48,513 nt of DNA from Symbiodinium natans (lineage: Eukaryota > Sar > Dinophyceae > Suessiales > Symbiodiniaceae), in NCBI GenBank assembly GCA_905221605.1, contig CAJNDS010000954.1, positions 1 through 48,513 of the forward strand, written 5' to 3'. Below the pieces are notes generated by a model. It made no database searches. It was not told the DNA's origin and was given only the letters and a program-made list of their open reading frames with translations. The position numbers were made by a program, and so were the translations under genes. Below are positions 39,661 to 48,513 of this stretch, in pieces; position 1 is the stretch's first letter, and the number at the start of each line of letters is the position of its first letter.

Positions 39661-40993
39661 TCGCCAACCAATTAAGGAGAATCCCGGGCGACTCGGCTGC
39701 ACATCCCAGCTGGAAAGCTTATCGTCAACCAATTAAGGAGAATCCCGGGCGACTCGGCTGCAAAGCTAGAAAGCTTATCGCCAACCAATTAAGGAGAATC
39801 CCAGGCGACTCGGCTGCAAATCCCAGCTGGAAAGCTTATCGCCAACCAATTAAGGATAATCCCGGGCGACTCGGCTGCAAAGCTGGAAAGCTTATCGCCA
39901 ACCAATTAAGGAGAATCCCGGGCGACTCGGCTGCAAATCCCAGCTGGAAAGCTTATCGCCAACCAATTGAGGAGAATCCCGGGCGACTCGGCTGCAAAGC
40001 TGAAAAGATTATCGCCAACCAATTACGGAGAATCCCAGGCGACTCGGCTGCAAAGCTAGAAAGCTTATCGCCAACCGATTAAGGAGAATCCCAGGCGACT
40101 CGGCTGCAAAGCTGGAAAGCTTATCGCCAACCAATTAAGGAGAATCCCGGGCGACTCGGCTGCAAATCCCAGCTGGAAAGCTTATCGCCAACCAGTTAAG
40201 GAGAATCCCGGGCGACTCGGCTGCAAAGCTGGAAAGCTTATCGCCAACCAATTAAGGAGAATCTCAGGCGACTCGGCTGCAAATCCCAGCTGGAAAGCTT
40301 ATCGCCAACCAATTAAGGAGAATCCCGGGCGACTCGGCTGCAAAGCTGGAAAGCTTATCGCCAACCAATTAAGGAGAATCTCGGGCGACTCGGCTGCAAA
40401 TCCCAGCTGGAAAGCTTATCGCCAACCAGTTAAGGAGAATCCCGGGCGACTCGGCTGCAAAGCTGGAAAGCTGATCGCCAACCAATTAAGGAGAATCCCG
40501 GGCGACTCGGCTGCAAAGCTGGAAAGCTTATCGCCAACCAATTAAGGAGAATCCCAGGCGACTCTGCTGCAAATCCCAGCTGGAAAGCTTATCGCCAACC
40601 AATTAAGGAGAATCCCAGGCGACTCGGCTGCAAAGCTGGAAAGCTTATCGCCAACCAATTAAGGAAAATCCCAGGCGACTCGGCTGCAAAGCTGGAAAGC
40701 TTATCGCCAACCAATTAAGGAGAATCCCAGGCGACTCGGCTGCAAATCTCAGCTGGAAAGTTTCTCGCCAACCAATTAAGGAGAATCCCGGGCGACTCGG
40801 CTGCAAATCTCAGCTGGAAAGCTTATCGCCAACCAATGAAGAGAATCCCAGGCGACTCGGCTGCAAATCCCAGCTGGAAAGCTTCTCGCCAACCAATTAA
40901 GGAGAATCCCAGGCGCCTCGGCTGCAAATCTCAGCTGGTAAGCTTATCGCCAACCAATTAAGGAGAATCCCGGGCGACTCGGCTGCAAAGCTG
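39661..40993 (+). repeat. Minisatellite C array, unit 2
   Basis: About 23 copies of the 56/61-bp C unit. The array is 113 bp shorter than at 18430-19875, close to one 56+61 dimer. Copy order of the GGG and AGG (CCCGGGC/CCCAGGC) subtypes also differs, showing that the C array evolves by unequal exchange within the macrosatellite. Confidence 0.95.
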
Positions 40994-43008
40994 CTTCCAA
41001 GAGCTGGAAATCCTTATCCTGGTGCATTTTATGAAGGAGAACTACCTGGCAAGTCCTTCCAAGAGCTGGAAATCCTTATCCTGGTGCATTTTATGAAGGA
41101 GAACTACCTGGCAAGGCCTTCCAAGAGCTGGAAATCCTTATCCTGGTGCATTTTATGAAGGAGAACTACCTGGTAGCCTTCCAAGAGCTGGAAATCCTTA
41201 TCCTGGTGCATTTTATGAAGGAGAACTACCTGGCAAGGCCTTCCAAGAGCTGGAAATCCTTATCCTGGTGCATTTTATGAAGGAGAACTACCTCGTACAA
41301 GAGCTGGAAATCCTTATCCTGGTGCATTTTATGAAGGAGAACTACCTGGCAAGGCCTTGCAAGAGCTGGAAACCCTTATCCTGGTGCATTTTATGAAGGA
41401 GAACTACCTAGCAAGGCCTTCCAAGAGCTGGAAATCCTTATCCTGGTGCATTTTATGAAGGAGAACAACCTGGCAAGGCCTTCCAAGAGCTGGAAATCCT
41501 TATCCTGGTGCATTTTATGAAGGAGAACGACCTGGCAAGGCCTTCCAAGATCTGGAAATCCTTATTCTGGTGCATTTTATGAAGGAGAACTAACTGGCAA
41601 GGCCTTCCAAGAGCTGGAAATCCTTATCCTGGTGCATTTTATGAAGGAGAACTACCTGGAAAGGCTCTTATCCTGGTGCATTTTATAAAGGAGAACTACC
41701 TGGAAAGGCCTTCCGCGAGCTGGAAATCCTTATCCTGGTGCATTTTATGAAGGAGAACCACCTGGTAAGGCCTTCTGCGAGCTGGAAATCCTTATCCTGG
41801 TGCATTTTATGAAAGAGAACTACCTGGAAATGCCTTCCGCGAGCTGGAAATCCTTATCCTGGTGCATTTTATGAAAGAGAACTACCTGGAAAGGCTTTCC
41901 GCGAGCTGGAAATCCTTATCCTGGTGCTTTTTTCTGAAGAAGAACTACTTGGAAAGGCCTTCCGCGAGCTGGAAATGCTTATCCTGGTGCATTTTATGAA
42001 GGAGAACTACCTGGAAAGGCCTTCCAAGAACTGGAAATCCTTATCCTGGTGCATTTTATGAAGGATAACTACCTGGAAAGGGAAATCCTTATCCTGGTGC
42101 ATTTTATGAAGGAGAACTACCTGGAAAGGCCTTCCGCAAGCTGGAAATCCTTATCCTGGTGCATTTTATGAAGGAGAACTACCTGGAAAGGCCTTCTGCG
42201 AGCTGGAAATCCTTATCCTGGTGCATTTTATGAAAGAGAACTACCTGGAAAGGCCTTCCGCGAGCTGGAAATCCTTATCCTGGTGCATTTTATGAAGGAG
42301 AACTACCTGGAAAGGCTTTCCGCGAGCTGGAAATCCTTATCCTGGTGATTTTTTCTGAAGAAGAACTACTTGGAAAGGCCTTCCGCGAGCTGGAAATGCT
42401 TATCCTGGTGCATTTTATGAAGGAGAACTACCTGGAAAAGCCTTCCGCGAGCTGGAAATCCTTATCCGGTGCAATTTATGAAGGAGAACTACCTGGAAAG
42501 GCCTTCCAAGAGCTGGAAATCCTTATCCTGGTGCATTTTATGAAGGAGAACTACCTGGAAAGGCTTTCCGCGACCTGGAAATCCTTATCCGGTGCATTTT
42601 ATGAAGGAGAACTACCTGGAAAGGCCTTCCGCGAGCTGGAAATCCTTATCCTGGTGCATTTTATGAAAGAGCTACCTGGAAAGGCCTTCCGCGAGCTGGA
42701 AAAGGCAAGGCCTTCCAAGAGCTGGAAAACCTTATCCTGGTGCATTTTATGAAGGAGAACTACCTGGCAAGGCCTTCCAAGAACTGGAAATCCTTATTCT
42801 GGTGCATTTTATGAAGGAGAACTACCTGGCAAGGCCTTCCAAGAGCTGGAAATCCTTATCCTGGTGCATTTATGAAGGAGAACTACCTGGCAAGGCCTTC
42901 CAAGAGCTGGAAATCCTTATCCTGGTGCATTCTATGAAAGAGAACTACCTGGCAAGGCCTTCCAAGAGCTGGAAACCCTTACGCTGGTGCATTTTATGAA
43001 GGAGAACC
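40994..43008 (+). repeat. Minisatellite B array, unit 3
   Basis: Counterpart of 1-2006 with the same subtype blocks and a somewhat higher number of point changes than unit 2, for example TTTATAAAGG near 41684 and GTGATTTTTT near 42348. Confidence 0.95.
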
Positions 43009-44026
43009 ACGTTTGCTTGTCCTCAACCTGAATGGGGGCCATGTGCCAGGTGCTTATGCTCAACCAGAATGGGGTGCAGCCGAGTCGCTTCAGTCAACAC
43101 AAAGTCCTGACACCAGCAATTCCTGTTTGCTTGCCTCAACCTGAATAGGGGCCAGCGTTTACCGCTCACACCGTGCGCTTTGGCTCAATATGAACAGCCT
43201 TAAGTCTTCATCCACAGCCATTTCGGGCGCAAGCCTCTGTCACCGCAAAAGGTCTTGAGAGCATTTTCGCATCCCTTGTTTCTCAGCTCAACTGATGCGA
43301 GTTGAAATGGCCAACCGCTGCGGCTGTTGGGGGGCCTGAACTGCGAGCTGAAGTGGGACGGTGGCCCGATCGCAAATTTGCGGACCATGGCCGGCCACGT
43401 CGCAGGCTCTGTGCGCTGGACAGCTGCTGGGCTGAATGAACCGGAAGCCCACAAATACCGTATTGCCATGCTGTTTCGACCTGTGAGCTTCTAGGCCCTT
43501 CAGAACGTCACGGTCGGCGACGTCATCTCAGCCATGGGATCTGAAGCCCATAGTCACGAAGCACTGTCGCGGCAGACGCATCTGGCAATCCTGATCAACG
43601 GACGATGGCAGCCAGAAGAGCAGCCAGTGGCCGGACCGTTTCTTCTCTTAGAAAAGCTGCCGCGATGCAGGCTACGGCACAAGCAGTCGCTGGCAGAACA
43701 TCTGTTTCACGCCAATCTTCATTCGCTCTGACTCTCAAAATTCCACAGAAACGGCCGGTCATGGGCTACTCGCTTCTTCTGTGCATTGTTGAGCCATGTT
43801 GCACCTCTTTCTTGAGCTTGTGAGAAGGTAGGGACGGCCGAGCCTTCCCGTGCTTTTTGTTGCTTGTGCAGCGCGCTTGGGCTCAATTCGAATCGTTTTA
43901 AAGTCTTCATCCGTGTCCCGCTGCGGCCAGGCACCATTGGGGTACAAATCTCAATCGTCGCAGCTGTTCGTTTCGTTTTTGGAACATGGCCGCTGTCTTG
44001 TTTCTCAGGTCGACTGGTGCGACAGC
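43009..44026 (+). other. Leader region, unit 3
   Basis: Counterpart of 2007-3025. A TGC to TGA change near 43305 closes the small plus-strand frame seen in the other units. A 1-bp deletion (GGCACCATT for GGCAACCATT, near 43932) shifts frames upstream of the acceptor. Both changes support the view that this stretch is non-coding. Acceptor CTTGTTTCTCAG at 43997-44008. Confidence 0.5.
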
Positions 44027-44644
44027 ATGCTCGAAGACACGTGCGAGGACTTGGAGAGCAGAGACCACTCGATTCGCGACTCCGAACAGGCGGACTTCGA
44101 GGACGGGTTCGACGACTGGGACTGGGTCGACAGTGAGATGCAGCGCGAAGCCGAGGAAGATGCGCGTGAGAGAGTACAGTGGAGCAAAGAAATGGAAATC
44201 CAGAATGAATACCGCCAGCGTCTCGCCAACATGACGGTGAAGTACCTGAACATGCAAGGTAGCGAAACCCACACCTCGAAGCCTTATCCACTCTGCCATG
44301 TCGAACCGTGCGAGTCTTTCCGGGAAGCCTGGCTGCACACTTTGCACGAAGGAAACAGCCCAGATCGCCGTCTCTCCCTGCGCCAACTACGTCTCAGACG
44401 ACAAGAAATTAAGAAGCCTATCCCGGCGGAAACGCTGCAATATCGCAGCGCCAGGGAAGTCTTGCTTCACGATTTGGACAGCGGTCCTGCAGGACCCATC
44501 CCCCTCGACACCACGAAGCTGGTCTTGGGCGGGGGCGTGATCACAGACACCTGGAGCTGGCGTGAACTGTTGGGTCACAGCTTGAGCAACGACGTCGTGC
44601 ACGTGCAAGTTGTCTACATCTCAGAGAAAGCCACAGGCCCGTAG
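44027..44644 (+). CDS. Small acidic protein with ubiquitin-like C-terminal region, unit 3
   Basis: 205 codons, the same frame and ends as 3026-3643, with one noticed change (Ile to Thr in GSEIHTSKP). The frame stays open upstream to 43850 only because of the 1-bp deletion near 43932. The ATG after the acceptor is unchanged, so I keep it as the start. Complete C-terminus with the VVHVQVVY strand, unlike unit 2. It lies 215 bp upstream of the Helitron gene. Confidence 0.55.
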   Translation: MLEDTCEDLESRDHSIRDSEQADFEDGFDDWDWVDSEMQREAEEDARERVQWSKEMEIQNEYRQRLANMTVKYLNMQGSETHTSKPYPLCHVEPCESFREAWLHTLHEGNSPDRRLSLRQLRLRRQEIKKPIPAETLQYRSAREVLLHDLDSGPAGPIPLDTTKLVLGGGVITDTWSWRELLGHSLSNDVVHVQVVYISEKATGP

Positions 44645-44859
44645 AGCTGCCCATGTGAGTACGTTATGTCTCAGCAAGACAAGCCTGCAGAGCTCCAGTG
44701 TGTGCCACGAGAAAGAAACTGAGCAGCGAGCAAAAGGCAGGACAGCTGTGTAAGTGCTCGAGCATGGCTTCTCAAGTTGCTTCACTGAGCCTGCTTGCAG
44801 TGTTTCGGATACAGCCCCTAGGTGCAGAATAGAGAGCTGAGGATTCAGGATTCGTTGCC

Positions 44860-47800
44860 ATGGCCCCTTGTCATCGGTGCGGCTTCGGGACAAGGAGCGG
44901 CAGAGGACAGGGATGGTGCAGCAATCCGCAGTGCCGCCAAGCCGAAAAAGAGGAGTGCCTGGCCCAGAAGAGCGCAGAGAAAATTGCTCGGCAGCAACAA
45001 CGGGCAGCGCAGGGAGCGGGCAGTCGTGGACCCTTGCGCGAAGAGAACAGCAGAAAGGCAGAGCGCCGACAGCTGCATGAGGAAAGGGCGCGAGCAAAGG
45101 CAGAGGAGGAAGCAGGCGGCCGTGGACCTTTGCGTGAAGAAGACAGCAAAGAAGCAGAGCGCCGACAGCTGCGTGAGGCAAGGGCGCGGGCAAAGGCAGA
45201 GGAGGAAGCGGGCGGCCGTGGACCTTTGCGGGAAGAAGACAGCAAAGAAGCAGAGCGCCGACAGCTGCATGAGGCAAGGGCGCGGGCAAAGGCAGAGGAG
45301 GAAGCGGGCGGCCGTGGACCTTTGCGGGAAGAAGACGGCAAAAGGGAAGAGCGCCGACAGCTGCGTGAGGCAAGGGCACGGGCAAAGGCAGAGGAGGAAG
45401 CGGGCGGCCGAGGACCTTTGCGGGAAGAAGACAGCAAAGAAGCAGAGCGCCGACAGCTGCGTGAGGCAAGGGAGCGGGCAAAGGCAGAGGAGGAAGCGGG
45501 CGGCCGTGGACCTTTGCGGGAAGAAGACGGCAAAGGGGAAGAGCGCCGACAGCTGCGTGAGGCAAGGGCGCGGGCAAAGTCAGAGGAGGAAGCGGGCGGC
45601 CGTGGACCTTTGCGGGAAGAAGACAGCAAAGAAGCAGAGCGCCGACAGCTGCGTGAGGCAAGGGAGCGGGCAAAGGCAGAGGAGGGAGTGGGCGGCCGAG
45701 GGCCCAGGCCCATCGCCTCGGAGATTCAGCAGCAGGGCTACCCTTTTCCAGACGAGGACACCTTGACCCAGGAGCAGGCACAAGCCCATTACTTGGCTTT
45801 TGCGCGGAGCTGGAGTAGATTTGGCCTTTCTCGCGTGTGCCAGAAGTGCCAGACTCTAACACCAGGGAGGCACTGCAGAACAGCCAAAGGAAGTGGCCAG
45901 CTGCTCTGCAGGAATTGCCGCGAGAATCGCACCAAGGTGGTTTTGCCAATCCCGGCCCCCATCCCAGAAGCACTGCAAAGTCTGCAACCCATCGAGCAGC
46001 ATCTCCTCGCCATGGCACGCATCTCGCAGGTCTTGTTGGACAAGCTGCCATCAGGCGGCCCGAGCGCGCAGTGGGGTCGCATGTACGCAGTGCTCATGCA
46101 GGATCCTTTCATCTGCGACGTCCTCGAAGGCGCCACTTTGGAAGAAGACGGTACAGTGCTGGTCGAGGGCGTGGACGGCATGACCGCATCACCAGCGCGT
46201 TTGGAGCACCTACACGCGGCCTTGCAGGCCTTGAAGGAACTGCACTGCCTCTATCAACGGAGCCCGGCAGTGGACAGAGCTCTGGCGAGAATGGCTGCCA
46301 TCCTCGCCAACAAGACATCCGCTGCGGCTGCGGTGCCAACAGACCCACTTGCGGGAACAGAAGCAAACCAAGAGATCGAGATGACATACCTGGTGCCGAA
46401 GCAATTCCAGGCCCCAAAAGCCGACGTACAAGATTTGCGAAAAGTGCGAGGATCCGCAGACCTCAGCGATGGCATGGATGCAAAATTCTTCCCACACTTG
46501 TTTCCCACCGGCACAGGAGGCTGGAAGAACGACAACGGAAGCTTTTCCCAATATGCCCGGAAGCGTCTGCTGAGCCTGGATTCCCGCTTCGAAGCGTCCA
46601 CGGCCTACATCATGTGGCTGCTGGAGATGCAGACCAAGAAGCGACTTTCAGGAAACATCAACGTCCGGATCGGCAACCAGCGGGTGCCCTACGGCAGTAG
46701 CGACTACGAGAACGGTAGCCGTCAGGTTTATGCTGCCTTGCGGGACATGCCTGGCACGCAGCCGTACCTGTACGCCAAGAAGGGAGTGGCGCTCAACATG
46801 TACGAGCAGCTTGGCGCTCCCAACTTCTTCATGACACTGTCCTGCCACGCGCGCCAGCCTGCGTTGCTCCTCGCGGCTATCTCGGCACGGCTGCTGCGGC
46901 TGCATCCCGACCGCCCTCAGGCAGAACTGGAGCAGCACGCTGCGGAGATCCTATTCCGCTACCAGAATGACAAGAACTTCACTTGGGATGGGTTGTCGCC
47001 CAACCAGTTGTGCAACCAGCAGCCGGCAGTGGTAGCGCGACAATTCATGCACCAAGTCTCTCAGCTGATGTGGTGGCTGTCCAGCACGCGCGGTCCGAAA
47101 GTCCACCTGCACGAAGATGCTGATCCACAAGATGGAGTCGAGGAGAACGACTGCGAGGACGTGGAGGACGACGCCCAGGCACCCGCCACGGATTTTGCAG
47201 GCCTTCATCGCCGCATGCGCAAGGAACGGCCTCCTTTCAAAGTGTTGGACTACATCATTCGCATAGAATGGCAAAAGCGGGGCTACCCCCACGCTCACAT
47301 CCTGCTTTGGATCGAAGAGTGGGCCAAAGCAACGCAGCAGCCAGACAAGATGGCGCCCGACGGCGAAGACTCCGAACAAGCAGCAGAGACACCGGTTCCA
47401 GACTGGTCTGACGAAGAGGCCATGGAGAACTTCATCCCCAAGTGTGCGGAGGACCTCAGCGACAAGTACATCTGCACCAAGTCCCCGAACACGTGGCGCC
47501 AATCCCACCGCGTACCACCCAGAGATAGAGAAGTGAACGCAAAGCTGTCCGCAGAGGTGGTTCACAACCACACGCCATATTGCGGCATGTACTCAGAAGG
47601 CGCCTGTCGATTTGGATTTCCACATGATGCAGAGCCCCGGACTCGGCGTCGAACATCGCAGGAGCAGTACGCCAACAGCCGCTGGAAGAGCAGCCTTGCG
47701 ACGAGACGAGTGAAGGGAGACAGCATGATGGGACAGTACAACATTCGAATCTTGAGAAGGTGGAGGGCAAGCATGGACCTGCAGGTCATCTGCGAGCTCA

Positions 47801-48513
47801 CCAGCGCCAGTCGGTACATACTGGGCTACACTTTCAAGTCGGAGGAGGATCGCGAAGCGCAGCGGCGAATGGAAAACATCCTTGCCATCCTAACAAGTCA
47901 GAGCGCAGGCGCCGGCCTCGACAATCAGAAGATCTACAAGGCAGCCCACGCGGCGTTGCAGGGCAGGACCACGTCGACCTTCGAGGCATGCCACCTTCTG
48001 CTGGGCTTCCCGATCATCGAATTCTCCAGGGACAACGTCTGGGTACAGGTGGGGCCTCCAGACACCTGGACAGTGTGGGTGCCCAAGCATGAGGAACAGG
48101 TGGCCTTGCAGCAGCCCACTGACTACCGCAACAAGAAGATGCGCCAAGGTGGGAACCTGCTTGTTGCTCATCACTGGTACCGGGAAATGCAAACCACCTT
48201 CGGTGAACATGAGACGACCTTGCCAGTGGAAGGCAGGGAGCCGGTTTCCTGTCGGTTTAGTGAAGTCACCTTCCTGGACTTTTGCGCGGCTTTCAAGTAC
48301 ATCGGCGTGCAAGAACCACAGCCTCGCAGGCGCCCTGCAATCGTCGGCTACCAGAACTTCAACCCGGACGAGGAGGCCGAAGCTTTCTACTACTCCAAGT
48401 TGCTGCTGCACCTGGTGTGGAAGGAACCTGGAGATTGGCTGTTGGAGCAGGATGCAGGAAGCCATGCAGCAGCGTTCCAGCGCATCGCCCGAGACGTGCG
48501 CGGCCACCCAGAC
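44860..48513 (+). CDS. Helitron Rep-helicase-Josephin protein, unit 3 copy (partial at window end)
   Basis: Open for 1218 codons from MAPCHRC to the window end, with no indel relative to the unit 1 copy. It therefore includes both Cys clusters, the seven repeats, the HUH motif and both tyrosines. The helicase and Josephin domains would lie beyond the window. An in-frame TAG at 44830-44832 and small indels upstream show that translation cannot begin further upstream in this copy, which fixes the start used for all three. Noted changes include IVWQQ to IARQQ near the N-terminus, KRE to KGE in the sixth repeat and Pro to Leu in NLPVAHHW. Confidence 0.9.
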   Translation, partial: MAPCHRCGFGTRSGRGQGWCSNPQCRQAEKEECLAQKSAEKIARQQQRAAQGAGSRGPLREENSRKAERRQLHEERARAKAEEEAGGRGPLREEDSKEAERRQLREARARAKAEEEAGGRGPLREEDSKEAERRQLHEARARAKAEEEAGGRGPLREEDGKREERRQLREARARAKAEEEAGGRGPLREEDSKEAERRQLREARERAKAEEEAGGRGPLREEDGKGEERRQLREARARAKSEEEAGGRGPLREEDSKEAERRQLREARERAKAEEGVGGRGPRPIASEIQQQGYPFPDEDTLTQEQAQAHYLAFARSWSRFGLSRVCQKCQTLTPGRHCRTAKGSGQLLCRNCRENRTKVVLPIPAPIPEALQSLQPIEQHLLAMARISQVLLDKLPSGGPSAQWGRMYAVLMQDPFICDVLEGATLEEDGTVLVEGVDGMTASPARLEHLHAALQALKELHCLYQRSPAVDRALARMAAILANKTSAAAAVPTDPLAGTEANQEIEMTYLVPKQFQAPKADVQDLRKVRGSADLSDGMDAKFFPHLFPTGTGGWKNDNGSFSQYARKRLLSLDSRFEASTAYIMWLLEMQTKKRLSGNINVRIGNQRVPYGSSDYENGSRQVYAALRDMPGTQPYLYAKKGVALNMYEQLGAPNFFMTLSCHARQPALLLAAISARLLRLHPDRPQAELEQHAAEILFRYQNDKNFTWDGLSPNQLCNQQPAVVARQFMHQVSQLMWWLSSTRGPKVHLHEDADPQDGVEENDCEDVEDDAQAPATDFAGLHRRMRKERPPFKVLDYIIRIEWQKRGYPHAHILLWIEEWAKATQQPDKMAPDGEDSEQAAETPVPDWSDEEAMENFIPKCAEDLSDKYICTKSPNTWRQSHRVPPRDREVNAKLSAEVVHNHTPYCGMYSEGACRFGFPHDAEPRTRRRTSQEQYANSRWKSSLATRRVKGDSMMGQYNIRILRRWRASMDLQVICELTSASRYILGYTFKSEEDREAQRRMENILAILTSQSAGAGLDNQKIYKAAHAALQGRTTSTFEACHLLLGFPIIEFSRDNVWVQVGPPDTWTVWVPKHEEQVALQQPTDYRNKKMRQGGNLLVAHHWYREMQTTFGEHETTLPVEGREPVSCRFSEVTFLDFCAAFKYIGVQEPQPRRRPAIVGYQNFNPDEEAEAFYYSKLLLHLVWKEPGDWLLEQDAGSHAAAFQRIARDVRGHPD
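45019..45690 (+). repeat. In-frame 96-bp repeat (7 copies), unit 3
   Basis: Same seven units and subtype order as units 1 and 2, with scattered substitutions. Confidence 0.95.

Larger units (their letters stand above)
19876..40993 (+). repeat. Macrosatellite unit 2 (21.1 kb)
   Basis: Same order of elements as 1-19875. It differs by an 800-bp insertion (23459-24258), a duplicated telomere module with 546 bp of extra sequence (about 32366-32914), and a C array shorter by about 113 bp. Otherwise only scattered substitutions and small indels are seen. Confidence 0.95.
40994..48513 (+). repeat. Macrosatellite unit 3 (partial, cut by window end)
   Basis: Repeats the first 7.5 kb of the unit in the same order. 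It lacks the 800-bp insertion of unit 2, and so matches unit 1 there, with an offset of 41002-41009 bp. Confidence 0.95.

Noticed and set aside
1-48513. Tandem structure as a pure assembly error
   Set aside because: Units differ by defined insertions (800 bp and 546 bp), array lengths and scattered substitutions, so they are distinct copies. The exact number and order still need single long reads.

Overview
The window is a eukaryotic, satellite-rich, subtelomere-like locus, most probably from a dinoflagellate or close relative. The pointers are interstitial telomeric repeats of the CCCTAAA (TTTAGGG) type, one-directional intron-poor genes with GC-rich coding sequence, pyrimidine-AG acceptors just before start codons, degenerate matches to the dinoflagellate spliced leader, and a reverse-transcriptase fragment of non-LTR type. 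The organism call is inference (about 0.6). Nothing looks prokaryotic, and I see no rRNA, tRNA or CRISPR.

The whole window is a giant head-to-tail tandem repeat. Unit 1 is 1-19875, unit 2 is 19876-40993, and unit 3 starts at 40994 and runs off the end at 48513. Corresponding parts look almost identical. Each complete unit reads left to right: minisatellite B (about 62 bp period); a leader region with spliced-leader-like motifs and a splice acceptor; a small gene of 205 codons whose C-terminal third looks ubiquitin-like; a very large intronless gene of 2073 codons; an AT-rich degenerate-repeat region; a C-rich tract; an interstitial telomere tract flanked by a 13-bp inverted repeat; then alternating arrays of minisatellites A (about 65 bp) and B, containing a relic of a second related transposase gene; and finally minisatellite C (56/61 bp), which leads into the next unit.

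The large gene is a Helitron (rolling-circle transposon) Rep-helicase. It has two Cys clusters, seven 32-residue charged repeats, an HUH nuclease with two catalytic tyrosines, a Pif1-type helicase with intact motifs, a C2HC finger and basic tract, and a C-terminal Josephin-type deubiquitinase domain with Gln, Cys, His and Asp all in place. It is intact in units 1 and 2, and open to the window edge in unit 3.

Unit 2 differs in two main ways. An 800-bp insertion carrying a dead reverse-transcriptase fragment truncates the small gene, and the telomere module is duplicated with a CCCCTCCAG array between the two copies.

Taken together, the locus resembles yeast Y' elements or rotifer telomeric terminons in architecture: a helicase-encoding tandem unit punctuated by telomere repeats. 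Here the encoded enzyme is a Helitron Rep-helicase with its own deubiquitinase, next to a ubiquitin-like gene. That combination is the candidate new system in this window.
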